Assembly (NCBI GenBank): GCA_022615805.1
Contig: JAKEGO010000090.1
Span: 1-6,591, forward strand
Length of the DNA: 6,591 bases
Direction: 5' to 3'
DNA from: Thermoplasmata archaeon
GTDB taxonomy: Archaea; Thermoplasmatota; JAKEGO01
A program made the translations under genes and the position numbers. Numbering within the stretch: the stretch's first letter is position 1; each line of letters begins with the position of its first letter. This document shows positions 1 to 5,545 of the stretch, piece after piece. The notes beneath the pieces are model-generated. The model saw only the letters and a list, made by a program, of their open reading frames with translations. It made no database searches and had not been told where the DNA came from.

Positions 1-118
1 CCAGCCTCCATCCTATGCCTTTGACGCCCGACAGTCCCTTGACCATCGTGAAGTGGCCGTCGATGTCGGTGTTGGCCAGCCTAACTATGTACTTGAAGTC
101 CGCGGATTCATCTGCCAA
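1..118 (-). CDS. rps13: Ribosomal protein uS13 (S13p), N-terminal fragment
   Basis: uS13 sits in the head of the small ribosomal subunit and contacts the P-site tRNA and the intersubunit bridge. Only the first 39 codons are visible; the rest lies beyond the left edge. The reading begins MADESADFKYIVRLANTDID and continues to a GVKGIG segment at residues 31-36. This matches the usual archaeal S13 start, with a 'KYIVRIANTDLDG' type strand and then the 'L.G.KGIG' turn. The start is TTG at 118-116: no in-frame ATG precedes the conserved block, and a strong Shine-Dalgarno sequence (122-129) lies just upstream. The gene runs in the same direction as the methionine adenosyltransferase but has its own TATA box at 156-162, so it probably heads a separate ribosomal operon; in many archaea S4, S11 and RNA polymerase subunit D follow. 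Identification is by recalled family pattern. Confidence 0.9.
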   Translation of the reverse strand, partial: MADESADFKYIVRLANTDIDGHFTMVKGLSGVKGIGWRL

Positions 119-121
119 GCT

Positions 122-129
122 ATCACTCC
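122..129 (-). promoter_or_regulatory. Shine-Dalgarno site of uS13
   Basis: On the minus strand the sequence reads GGAGTGAT, one base short of a full complement to the 16S rRNA 3' end (GGAGGTGAT). The GGAG core ends seven bases before the TTG at 118. This site decides the TTG start of uS13. Confidence 0.75.
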
Positions 130-155
130 GGAGGATTCTCCTTATCACCCGGGGG

Positions 156-162
156 TATATAT
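156..162 (-). promoter_or_regulatory. TATA box for uS13
   Basis: An AT-only island (tatatat) lies in an otherwise GC-rich gap. Its centre is about 41 bases upstream of the TTG start. With the usual archaeal spacing of about 26 bases, transcription would begin near 133 and leave a leader of about 15 bases that holds the Shine-Dalgarno site. The remainder of the gap (163-309) shows no gene and no clear terminator for the upstream methionine adenosyltransferase. Confidence 0.6.
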
Positions 163-309
163 CGATATCGGTGGCGCGACATGCCTTCCAGAGGACACTC
201 TGGCTGCGCGCGGACGTGCCCTCGGCAACCGCTTGGGCCCGCGGTCCCTCGAACGGCTGTGCGACGTCCCACGGGTCTCGGTCGAAGAGGGTCCCGCGAC
301 ACCGTTGCC

Positions 310-1503
310 TCAGAAGACGGTCACCCTGTCGTTCAGGATGTCATCGGTGAGCCTCTTGATGTTGTCCAGGTGGTCCTCGAATATCGAGACGACATCGGAC
401 CTGTGCCGCTCGATGTCGACACCTTCGGCAGGGATGAGCTGGGCTTCGGCCACCCACGGGTCCCTGACCCTCCGTCCGATCTGGGACAGCAGCCGGACGT
501 ACGCCTCGCGGATGTCGCCGCCGGAGGAGGTGTGGATATCGCTCGCTATGCGGTTCGCCAGGATGTTGTATATCTTACCCACGTGGGTGACCGGGTTCTT
601 GCCCGCCGATGCCTCCATGCTCATCGGCCTCCCGGGCGTGATGAGCCCGTTCGCCCTGTTCCCGCGGCCCACGGAGCCGTCGTCGCCGTTCTCCATGCTG
701 AGCCCGGTGACGGTCAGGTAATAGAGCCCCTTCTTCGGATTGTCGGCGGTGTTCGTGTAGACCTCGATCTCCCTGTCCGTCAACTTGGACGCGCGATCGT
801 GCACCTTGGTCCTCAGGTCCGCCAGGAGCGACTTGTACTCGTCGGCGTCCTTGATATGTTTCGAGACCATCGCGACGGCGATCGTCAGCGAGATCTTGTC
901 GCCGACCCTCGCTGCCATCACCTTGATGTCCTCGCCGTACGCGGGGTTCTTCGTCAACGGTCCGTTGATGTAGTTCGCGGTGTTCAGCACTATCTGCTCG
1001 GTCTCGGAGAGGGGCGCGAAGCCCATTCCGAAGGACGTGTCGTTGGCCAGATCGTCCTTCGACTCGTAAAGTCCCCGCAGGTCCTCGGACCCCTGCGCGA
1101 TGCGGCAGTCGAGCGATATGTCCATGTCCGCATCCAGGCCATGGAAGTTCGTCCTGAGATACTTCCTCGCGTTCCCGAGGGCGACCGTCCTGTACGGGAG
1201 CCGAACGTCCCCGACGCGGGTGACCGCCCTTCCGACGAGGAGGATGTATATGGGTTCGAGCACCTCTCCGCCGCCGAACTCGGCGTGGGCCTGTCCACCG
1301 ACCACCTGCGTTTCATCGGTGTTGTGGTGCAGTATCTTGCCGTACTTCTCCACGTACATCCGCGAGAGTGATCTGCTGACCGTCTCGGAAAGGGCGTCGG
1401 CGACGGTATCCGGGTGGCCGATCCCCTTCCGCTCCACGAGCTCGACGTGCTTGGACTCCATGGGCATGGAGTCGAGCCTCTCGACAACGACATTCCTGTC
1501 CAT
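310..1503 (-). CDS. mat: Archaeal S-adenosylmethionine synthetase (methionine adenosyltransferase)
   Basis: This cytosolic enzyme makes S-adenosylmethionine from methionine and ATP, releasing phosphate and diphosphate, and so supplies the methyl donor of the cell. The 397-residue product has the normal length of the archaeal MAT family (COG1812), which is only distantly related to bacterial MetK. Visible family blocks are KGIGHPDTVADALSE (26-40), HHNTDETQVVGGQAH (59-73), an acidic and glycine-rich stretch at 271-285 (ENGDDGSVGRGNRAN), then a TPGRPMSMEASAGKNP block (289-304) followed by HVGKIYN (307-313). These carry the expected ATP and methionine site residues. The ATG at 1503 is preceded by GAGGTG (1509-1514 on the plus strand) and a TATA box at 1537-1543. 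The gene appears intact, with no frameshift. It is divergent from the membrane protease-like gene at 1827 and has the same orientation as uS13, which lies 191 bases downstream. A large open frame on the opposite strand is a high-GC shadow. Confidence 0.97.
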   Translation of the reverse strand: MDRNVVVERLDSMPMESKHVELVERKGIGHPDTVADALSETVSRSLSRMYVEKYGKILHHNTDETQVVGGQAHAEFGGGEVLEPIYILLVGRAVTRVGDVRLPYRTVALGNARKYLRTNFHGLDADMDISLDCRIAQGSEDLRGLYESKDDLANDTSFGMGFAPLSETEQIVLNTANYINGPLTKNPAYGEDIKVMAARVGDKISLTIAVAMVSKHIKDADEYKSLLADLRTKVHDRASKLTDREIEVYTNTADNPKKGLYYLTVTGLSMENGDDGSVGRGNRANGLITPGRPMSMEASAGKNPVTHVGKIYNILANRIASDIHTSSGGDIREAYVRLLSQIGRRVRDPWVAEAQLIPAEGVDIERHRSDVVSIFEDHLDNIKRLTDDILNDRVTVF

Positions 1504-1508
1504 ATGGA

Positions 1509-1514
1509 CACCTC
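1509..1514 (-). promoter_or_regulatory. Shine-Dalgarno site of methionine adenosyltransferase
   Basis: GAGGTG on the minus strand ends five bases before the ATG at 1503. It supports that ATG as the start. Confidence 0.7.
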
Positions 1515-1536
1515 GGCCCCGATGGCCCGATAATGG

Positions 1537-1543
1537 TTTAAAA
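1537..1543 (-). promoter_or_regulatory. TATA box for methionine adenosyltransferase
   Basis: On the minus strand the element reads ACTTTTAAACC around this position, preceded by an A-rich stretch that could serve as a BRE. Its centre lies about 37 bases before the ATG, which predicts a leader of roughly 10-13 bases containing the Shine-Dalgarno site. The leader is too short for a riboswitch. Confidence 0.65.
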
Positions 1544-1798
1544 GTTTTGTCCGTGTCCCTGCTACAACATCCGGTACCTCTCAGGGTCCAGTCCGGACCG
1601 ATGAAGGTCTCCGGAGGTCGCTTTCCGAGCGCCTAGCTGCGAGGTACATCGCCGTTGACCGTGCGCCCCGATGGCCTCGATCGATGCATCTCGCGGCCCG
1701 ACGGCCTCCAGGCTCGCATCGGGGGTTCGGGAGCAATGACCGCCGTTGAGCTCCATCCGCCATGGCATATCATCGCCGGGGCGCACGATGCCACATCC
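1544..1798. other. Divergent intergenic region without a convincing gene
   Basis: This is the core of the gap of just over 300 bases between the divergent methionine adenosyltransferase and the M50-like gene. It holds a small imperfect repeat (1666-1724), described separately. A minus-strand frame is open across the gap, ending at 1562 just before the TATA box of the methionine adenosyltransferase. Its possible 68-residue product (from about 1768) has no recognisable domain or upstream ribosome site, so I do not call it. I see no tRNA, sRNA boxes or mobile element here. Confidence 0.5.
1666..1724. repeat. Imperfect 24-base direct repeat flanked by an 8-base inverted repeat
   Basis: Two 24-base units, 1667-1690 and 1697-1720, match at 17 of 24 positions with a 30-base period; both carry CCCGA, GGCCTC and end in GCATC. 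The outer edges also form an exact inverted pair, CCCCGATG (1666-1673) and CATCGGGG (1717-1724). Function is unknown: it could be a regulatory hairpin, the relic of a duplication, or chance in GC-rich DNA. Confidence 0.4.
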
Positions 1799-1805
1799 TT
1801 TATAC
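1799..1805 (+). promoter_or_regulatory. TATA box for the M50-like gene (leaderless)
   Basis: The sequence tttatac is centred at 1802, 25 bases before the ATG at 1827. Standard archaeal spacing puts the transcription start on or next to that A, so the mRNA is predicted to be leaderless. No Shine-Dalgarno sequence is present, which agrees. Confidence 0.65.
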
Positions 1806-1826
1806 AGGCCGGTCCATCCCTGCCAA

Positions 1827-2510
1827 ATGACGCTAGACGGCCTCGCGCTCGTGTTCCTGTGGATCGCCGGCCTCATCGTGCTCAGCCGCCTTGTGGACCG
1901 CCTGCTCGTCCGGACGCTGCCCCCTTACCTATACCATGCGATGATACTCCCGGGCGTCGCCGTCCACGAGCTCAGCCACGCGTTCGCGTGCCTGCTGACC
2001 GGCGCCAGGGTCCTCGAGGTCAAGCTCTTCTCGAAGAACGGCGGGTACGTGAAGCACACCCGCTCGAGGTTGCCCGTCATCGGTCCGGTCGCCATATCGC
2101 TCGCCCCGCTGGTCGGCGGTGTACTGGTGATATACGTCATCGCCTACCTCATGGACTATTCGGGGATAGGCCTCCTCGACCCGGAGCGACCGTACAGCGC
2201 GGTGCAGACGATATGGGCCTTCCTCTCCGCAAACGCCCTCCGGTGGCACTTCTGGGCCTTCCTCTACCTCATGATATCAGTCGCCGCCTCGCTCGGTCCG
2301 AGCGACCAGGACCTCAAGAACTCGGTCATCGCGCTCATCGTCCTCGCCGTCATCCTCGCGGCCCTCATCATGGCATCTGATCTGGTCGCCTCATGGCTCG
2401 ACGTCCCTGCGCGCCCCCTCCTCTCCGGACTGAACATCGCCCTCTTCCTTCTCGTCATATCCATCGTCCTGGTCGGCCCCTTCTACCTTCTGAGAAGGCG
2501 TCTCACGTGA
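1827..2510 (+). CDS. Membrane zinc metalloprotease-like protein (M50B-like family)
   Basis: The 227-residue product is an integral membrane protein with about five or six hydrophobic segments, near 5-27, 38-58, 84-108, 128-157, 166-188 and 199-222. The second holds the zinc-binding motif VHELSHAF with HELSH at 47-51, followed by LLTGARVLEVKLFSKNGG (56-73). This 'HExxH...LTGgrv...i.lf..gG' layout is that of peptidase M50B-like proteins. A later GPSDQD (157-162) may supply an acidic third zinc ligand. The protein ends in a positive RRR stretch. I chose the ATG at 1827, not the frame start at 1746, because the 27 extra residues are not protein-like and the TATA box at 1799-1805 would lie inside them. 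The substrate is unknown. The gene is convergent with the lipid-kinase-like unit, and its last 120 bases overlap the tail of a small minus-strand gene. Family assignment is from the motif and topology; proteolytic activity is inference. Confidence 0.8.
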   Translation: MTLDGLALVFLWIAGLIVLSRLVDRLLVRTLPPYLYHAMILPGVAVHELSHAFACLLTGARVLEVKLFSKNGGYVKHTRSRLPVIGPVAISLAPLVGGVLVIYVIAYLMDYSGIGLLDPERPYSAVQTIWAFLSANALRWHFWAFLYLMISVAASLGPSDQDLKNSVIALIVLAVILAALIMASDLVASWLDVPARPLLSGLNIALFLLVISIVLVGPFYLLRRRLT

Positions 2511-2687
2511 TGCCCTCCCTGGCCGGAGCGCGAGGACGTCCATCCACAGGTTCCCGAACAGGACGATCCCGGCCAGCAGCGGAGCCTGGGGCCCTATGAT
2601 GACCGCGGTAGCCAGCGGAAAGGCGACAAGGCCGGTCGTCCAGAGGAGGAGCAGCGCCCTGTGTCGCCCGCTATATTCCGCCCTCAC
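2391..2687 (-). CDS. Small hypothetical membrane protein coupled to the lipid-kinase-like gene
   Basis: I do not recognise this 98-residue product. It starts at GTG 2687-2685, overlapping the upstream stop as GTGA, with an AGGGGG stretch eight bases upstream, so translation is probably coupled. Residues 11-32 and 37-54 are hydrophobic and could form two membrane helices; after these the chain turns acidic and polar (60-98, rich in E, D, G and Q). The hydrophobic half lies in DNA (2511-2683) that no other gene explains. The polar tail is antisense to the end of the M50-like gene for 120 bases, an unusually long convergent overlap. The true protein may be shorter in the living cell if a frame error shifts the stop, or this may be a chance open frame. 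The start, coupling and hydrophobic pattern argue for a real gene; no function can be given. Confidence 0.5.
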   Translation of the reverse strand: MRAEYSGRHRALLLLWTTGLVAFPLATAVIIGPQAPLLAGIVLFGNLWMDVLALRPGRASRETPSQKVEGADQDDGYDEKEEGDVQSGEEGARRDVEP

Positions 2688-3271
2688 AGGAGCGCCCCCT
2701 TGACAGGCTCGATGACACCTGACGGGAGGTCGACCATCAGGGACATGGCCCACAGGAGGAGACCCGTCCCGATCGGGACGGTCACGTCGTCATCGAGCGG
2801 TGGCCTGGATGTCATCTCGAGGGCGACCGCGGCCACCGAGCCGGCGGCGATGAGCGCCCAGTGCTCGGCGCGGTATCCCGCCGCTATGAATATCGCCACA
2901 CAAAGGAGCATGGCGGCGCTGCAAGAGCCCCTTCGCCCGCGCATCTCGCCGAGCAGAGGGTCCACGAGCGCCGCGACGAGCAGGCACGGGACGGCGATCG
3001 CCTGCGGGAAGAGGAGGACGAGGAGGACCATCGACAGGCCGAACTGGTAGTAGGAGGCGACGCGCCCCCTCTCGTGGTCCCTCAGGCCAGGGACGAGCGC
3101 GCCCCTCCGGAGCCGGAACGACTCCCCCGCGGTGGACAGCATCACGGCGATCATCGGCACCGTCCACCTCGGCACGCCGTAGATGGATTCTGGGAGGGCG
3201 TAGTAGAGTACGGCGCATGCCCCTACCGTATGGCTCGCGCGCCTCAGGTAAACTTCGTCGAGTTCGACCAC
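2684..3271 (-). CDS. Dolichol kinase / CTP-dependent lipid kinase-like membrane protein
   Basis: The 195-residue product is a polytopic membrane protein resembling the SEC59/dolichol kinase group (COG0170), related to CDP-diglyceride synthases. Members usually phosphorylate polyprenols, phytol or similar lipid alcohols with CTP. Visible family features are LRRASHTVG near the N-terminus (9-17), GESFRLRRG (49-57), a long hydrophobic run leading to LVDPLLGEMRGRRG (102-115), and near the C-terminus LEMTSRPPLDDDVTVPIGTG (151-170), which matches the 'E...P.lDDn.tiP...g' ending. In archaea such enzymes could phosphorylate dolichol for N-glycosylation or a prenyl alcohol for lipid recycling; the substrate cannot be read from sequence. 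The GTG at 3271 lies about 26 bases from a TATA box, so a leaderless mRNA is likely. The small membrane gene follows with a GTGA overlap. It is divergent from the eS6 operon. Confidence 0.75.
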   Translation of the reverse strand: MVELDEVYLRRASHTVGACAVLYYALPESIYGVPRWTVPMIAVMLSTAGESFRLRRGALVPGLRDHERGRVASYYQFGLSMVLLVLLFPQAIAVPCLLVAALVDPLLGEMRGRRGSCSAAMLLCVAIFIAAGYRAEHWALIAAGSVAAVALEMTSRPPLDDDVTVPIGTGLLLWAMSLMVDLPSGVIEPVKGALL

Positions 3272-3292
3272 GTATCCCGAGAGCTCGGGCGG

Positions 3293-3300
3293 CTATAAAG
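3293..3300 (-). promoter_or_regulatory. TATA box for the lipid-kinase-like gene (leaderless)
   Basis: The minus strand reads CTTTATAG. Its centre is about 26 bases before the GTG at 3271, so the start codon should coincide with the transcription start. No Shine-Dalgarno sequence intervenes. This spacing is the main reason for choosing that GTG. Confidence 0.65.
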
Positions 3301-3403
3301 GTTCACGATATCCGCGGTCGACGTCGGCATGCCCGGCGCACCGCCATTTTCGGTCGATTTCACCGGAGAAACGGCGATAGACGCCGCTGTGGAACTGCAC
3401 AAA

Positions 3404-3411
3404 CTATATTA
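3404..3411 (+). promoter_or_regulatory. TATA box for the eS6 - aIF2-gamma - PIN operon
   Basis: The sequence ctatatta, preceded by caaa, is the only AT-rich block upstream of eS6. Its centre lies about 42 bases before the TTG start, predicting transcription from about 3433 and a leader of roughly 17 bases. The DNA between the two divergent TATA boxes (3301-3403) shows no gene or obvious operator. Confidence 0.65.
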
Positions 3412-3435
3412 ATGGAAGGCATATTGGGAGCACAC

Positions 3436-3440
3436 GGAGG
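3436..3440 (+). promoter_or_regulatory. Shine-Dalgarno site of eS6
   Basis: GGAGG lies nine bases before the TTG at 3450, inside the short predicted leader. Together with the absence of any nearby in-frame ATG it supports a TTG start. Confidence 0.6.
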
Positions 3441-3449
3441 CTGAGGCCA

Positions 3450-3842
3450 TTGCCAGAGTTCAAGGTCGTGATATCGGACGGAAAGCGATCGTACACTACC
3501 GAGGTGTCGGGGAACTATGCCAACTCCCTCGTCGGGAAGCAGATCGGCGACACCATCGACGGCATCTTCGTCAATCTCCCGCACTACAAGCTCGAGATCA
3601 CCGGCGGCTCCGACTCCCAGGGGACCCCCATGAGGCGCGACCTCCCCGGCCCCAAGCGGTCCAGGGTGCTCGTGACCAAGGGCGTCGGCTTCCGCCCGAA
3701 GGACGACGGCGTCAGGCGCCGAAGGCTCCTGCGGGGGAACACGATATCGCCGGAGGTCACGTCGATAAACATGAAGGTCACCAAGGAGGGCATGCGCTCC
3801 ATCGAGGAGCTCCTCGCCGAGGGCGGCAAGGAAGAGGAGTGA
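3450..3842 (+). CDS. rps6e: Ribosomal protein eS6 (S6e)
   Basis: eS6 is a small-subunit protein found in archaea and eukaryotes but not bacteria; it binds rRNA near the base of the body of the 30S subunit. The 130-residue product has the usual archaeal length and lacks the long phosphorylated tail of the eukaryotic form. It begins MPEFKVVISDGKRSY, then GKQIGDTIDG (29-38), ITGGSDSQGTPMR (50-62), a basic LPGPKRSRVLV stretch, GVGFRPKDDGVRRRRLLRGNTIS (76-98) and an acidic C-terminus. The GGSD..G.PMR and RRRLLRGNTIS blocks are signatures of the family. The start is TTG, supported by the Shine-Dalgarno site at 3436-3440. It is the first gene of a compact operon: the aIF2-gamma ATG comes one base after its stop. 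The eS6 to aIF2-gamma order is common in euryarchaeal genomes. Confidence 0.95.
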   Translation: MPEFKVVISDGKRSYTTEVSGNYANSLVGKQIGDTIDGIFVNLPHYKLEITGGSDSQGTPMRRDLPGPKRSRVLVTKGVGFRPKDDGVRRRRLLRGNTISPEVTSINMKVTKEGMRSIEELLAEGGKEEE

Positions 3843-3843
3843 C

Positions 3844-5088
3844 ATGCCGACCGAGAGGCAGCCAGAGGTGAACATCGGCCTCGTCGGCCACGTCGACCAC
3901 GGGAAGACCACTCTCACCAAGGCCCTCTCAGGAGTCTGGACAGACCGCCACTCCGAGGAGATAAAGAAGGGGATCTCCATCCGCCTCGGCTATGCGGACA
4001 CCAGCATCTACCGTTGCGACAAGTGCGACCCGCCGCTGAACTACTCGACCGAGAAGAAGTGCAAACGATGCGGCGGGAAGGCCGAGTTCATCCGGGCCGT
4101 GTCCTTCGTCGACTCCCCCGGTCACGAGACGCTCATGGCCACGATGATATCCGGTTCCGCGATAATGGACGGCGCCCTCCTCCTGATCGCCGCCAACGAG
4201 CAGTGCCCCCAGCCCCAGACGATCGAGCACCTCATGGCCCTCGAGATATCCGGGGTCCGCAACGTCATCATCCTGCAGAACAAGATCGACCTGGTCTCGA
4301 AGGAGAAGCTGGTCGAGCACCACGGTGACATCAAGCGCTTCATCTCCGGGACGTCCATCGCGGACGCGCCGATAATCCCGATATCCGCCCATCACGACGT
4401 CAACATCGAGGCCCTCATCCACGCGATCGAGGAGCACATCCCGACCCCCGAGAGGGACGGCGAGCTCCCCGCGAGGATGAACGTCGCACGCTCCTTCGAC
4501 GTCAACAAACCCGGCGCGCGGCCAGGAGACCTCCGGGGCGGGGTCATCGGCGGAAGCCTCAGCCAGGGTACCCTGAGCATCGGGGACGAGATCGAGGTCG
4601 TCCCGGGGGTGAAATCGGCGGACGGCAAGGCATGGCTCCCCGTGCACACTGTCGTGAGGTCGCTGATATCCGGGGGCAAGGAGTACGACGCCGTCGACCC
4701 GGGCGGCCTCGTCGGAGTCGGCACGGCCCTCGATCCGTTCTACACGAAGGCCGACTCGCTCATCGGGAACGTCATGGGGGCCCCGGGGACCCTCCCGCCC
4801 GTCCGCCACGAGATGACCATGGGGATCCACCTCCTCGAGAAGATGGTGACGTCCCACGGCTTCGACGGGAGCGTGGAGACGCAGCCCGTCGAGGCGATAA
4901 GGACGAACACCCCGCTCATGCTCAACGTCGGGACCGCGACCACCGTCGGCGTCGTCAGCTCCGCCAGGGAGGACGTCGTCGACGTCAAGCTGAAGCTGGC
5001 CGTCGCCGCGTCGGACGGCGACCACGTCGCCATCAGCAGACGGGACGGAGGGCGATGGCGCCTGATCGGGTACGGCGTCATCCAGTGA
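3844..5088 (+). CDS. eif2g: Translation initiation factor aIF2, gamma subunit
   Basis: This GTPase is the core of the aIF2 heterotrimer, which carries Met-tRNAi to the small ribosomal subunit. The 414-residue product is full length. Visible are the P-loop GHVDHGKT (15-22), a switch 1 region with EEIKKGISIRLGYAD (38-52), a four-cysteine zinc knuckle (C58, C61, C73, C76) typical of the gamma subunit, the G3 box DSPGH (90-94), NKID (146-149) and a SAHH motif that serves as G5, followed by the two beta-barrel domains. The zinc knuckle and the archaeal ISIRLGYAD form distinguish it from EF-Tu/EF-1A and SelB. It starts one base after the eS6 stop with GGAG at the end of eS6 as the ribosome site, and overlaps the PIN gene by four bases (GTGA). 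Nothing is missing. Confidence 0.97.
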   Translation: MPTERQPEVNIGLVGHVDHGKTTLTKALSGVWTDRHSEEIKKGISIRLGYADTSIYRCDKCDPPLNYSTEKKCKRCGGKAEFIRAVSFVDSPGHETLMATMISGSAIMDGALLLIAANEQCPQPQTIEHLMALEISGVRNVIILQNKIDLVSKEKLVEHHGDIKRFISGTSIADAPIIPISAHHDVNIEALIHAIEEHIPTPERDGELPARMNVARSFDVNKPGARPGDLRGGVIGGSLSQGTLSIGDEIEVVPGVKSADGKAWLPVHTVVRSLISGGKEYDAVDPGGLVGVGTALDPFYTKADSLIGNVMGAPGTLPPVRHEMTMGIHLLEKMVTSHGFDGSVETQPVEAIRTNTPLMLNVGTATTVGVVSSAREDVVDVKLKLAVAASDGDHVAISRRDGGRWRLIGYGVIQ

Positions 5089-5471
5089 TCCTCGACGCCA
5101 ACGCGCTCTTCCTCCCATTCCAGTTCGGCATCAACATCGATGTCGAGCTCGCCAGGCTGCTCGGCGAGTACAGGTACGTCGTGCCCGCCTCCGTCGCGGA
5201 TGAGGTGGGTCGGCTCCGCCAGGACCGCGTGCCTTTCTCCAGGGAGGCCTCGACCCTCCTCGAGCACCTCTCCCCCGAGGTCGTGCCTGGGACCGGCAGG
5301 GCCGACGAGGACGTCGTCACAGCGGCCCTCGCGATGGAGGGCTACGTGTTCTCCCTCGACGGAGACGTGAGGAGGCGCGCCCTCGCCGCCGGCGTGCCGG
5401 TGATAAGGATGCGCAGCAAGAGATACCTCGTCCTCGAGATGCCGCAACGGCGAGCAGGTGGGAGCCGTTGA
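5085..5471 (+). CDS. PIN-domain ribonuclease-like protein (VapC9/FCF1-like)
   Basis: PIN domains are metal-dependent ribonucleases; archaeal forms next to translation genes resemble the FCF1/Utp24 group and are thought to act in rRNA or other RNA processing. The 128-residue product starts MILDANALFLPF with the first acidic residue at D4, then PASVADEVGRL (34-44, E40), ADEDVVTAALA (73-83, D76) and SLDGDVRRRAL (90-100, D92/D94). This fits the four-acid PIN active site. A C-terminal KRYLVLE strand and a short basic tail follow. I start it at GTG 5085, which overlaps the aIF2-gamma stop as GTGA; the frame is open much farther upstream, but that part is antisense-like, arginine-rich shadow. It is not paired with a small antitoxin gene, which speaks for a housekeeping enzyme and against a toxin-antitoxin role. 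The RNA polymerase subunit E' gene that often follows in archaea is absent here. Confidence 0.85.
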   Translation: MILDANALFLPFQFGINIDVELARLLGEYRYVVPASVADEVGRLRQDRVPFSREASTLLEHLSPEVVPGTGRADEDVVTAALAMEGYVFSLDGDVRRRALAAGVPVIRMRSKRYLVLEMPQRRAGGSR

Positions 5472-5485
5472 TCCAGTAACGGATC
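5470..5485 (+). terminator. Possible weak hairpin terminator of the eS6 operon
   Basis: A five-base perfect stem, GATCC and GGATC, encloses agtaac, and is followed by a modestly T-rich stretch (gttgatttgaatt). It begins inside the PIN stop codon. Archaeal termination usually needs only a T-rich tract, so this is a tentative call. The remaining bases to 5545 separate the two convergent genes and hold nothing else I can name. Confidence 0.25.
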
Positions 5486-5545
5486 GTTGATTTGAATTGC
5501 GACGGTCGAGAGCGCTGGCCTGATATCGCATCGAGCGCCGGTGGG

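Noticed and set aside
222..309. Possible tRNA or structured RNA downstream of the methionine adenosyltransferase (GGGCCCG on the plus strand, and a GGCAAC/GTTGCC pair)
   Set aside because: No matching 3' acceptor strand, T-loop GTTCGA with a proper stem, or anticodon arm could be found; the six-base pairing is far apart and likely chance.
181..1371. A 396-codon open frame on the plus strand across the methionine adenosyltransferase gene
   Set aside because: It is the antisense of a clearly recognised, conserved enzyme; the translation is rich in Arg, Val and Asp and shows no family motif. Long antisense frames are expected in GC-rich genes.
1562..1768. A minus-strand small protein of about 68 residues with a duplicated DAS-EA-G motif
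   Set aside because: The duplicated peptide only reflects the DNA repeat; there is no ribosome site or known domain, and codon composition gives no support.
1746..1826. Upstream ATG start for the M50-like protein
   Set aside because: It would place the TATA box inside the gene and add 27 residues that look neither like a signal peptide nor like a family N-terminus.
3928..5118. A 396-codon open frame on the minus strand across aIF2-gamma
   Set aside because: It mirrors the codon structure of aIF2-gamma, with D/G/R/V-rich low-complexity translation and no start signals.
5085..5471. PIN protein as the toxin of a toxin-antitoxin pair
   Set aside because: No small antitoxin-like gene adjoins it, and it is translationally coupled to aIF2-gamma, which points to a housekeeping role.
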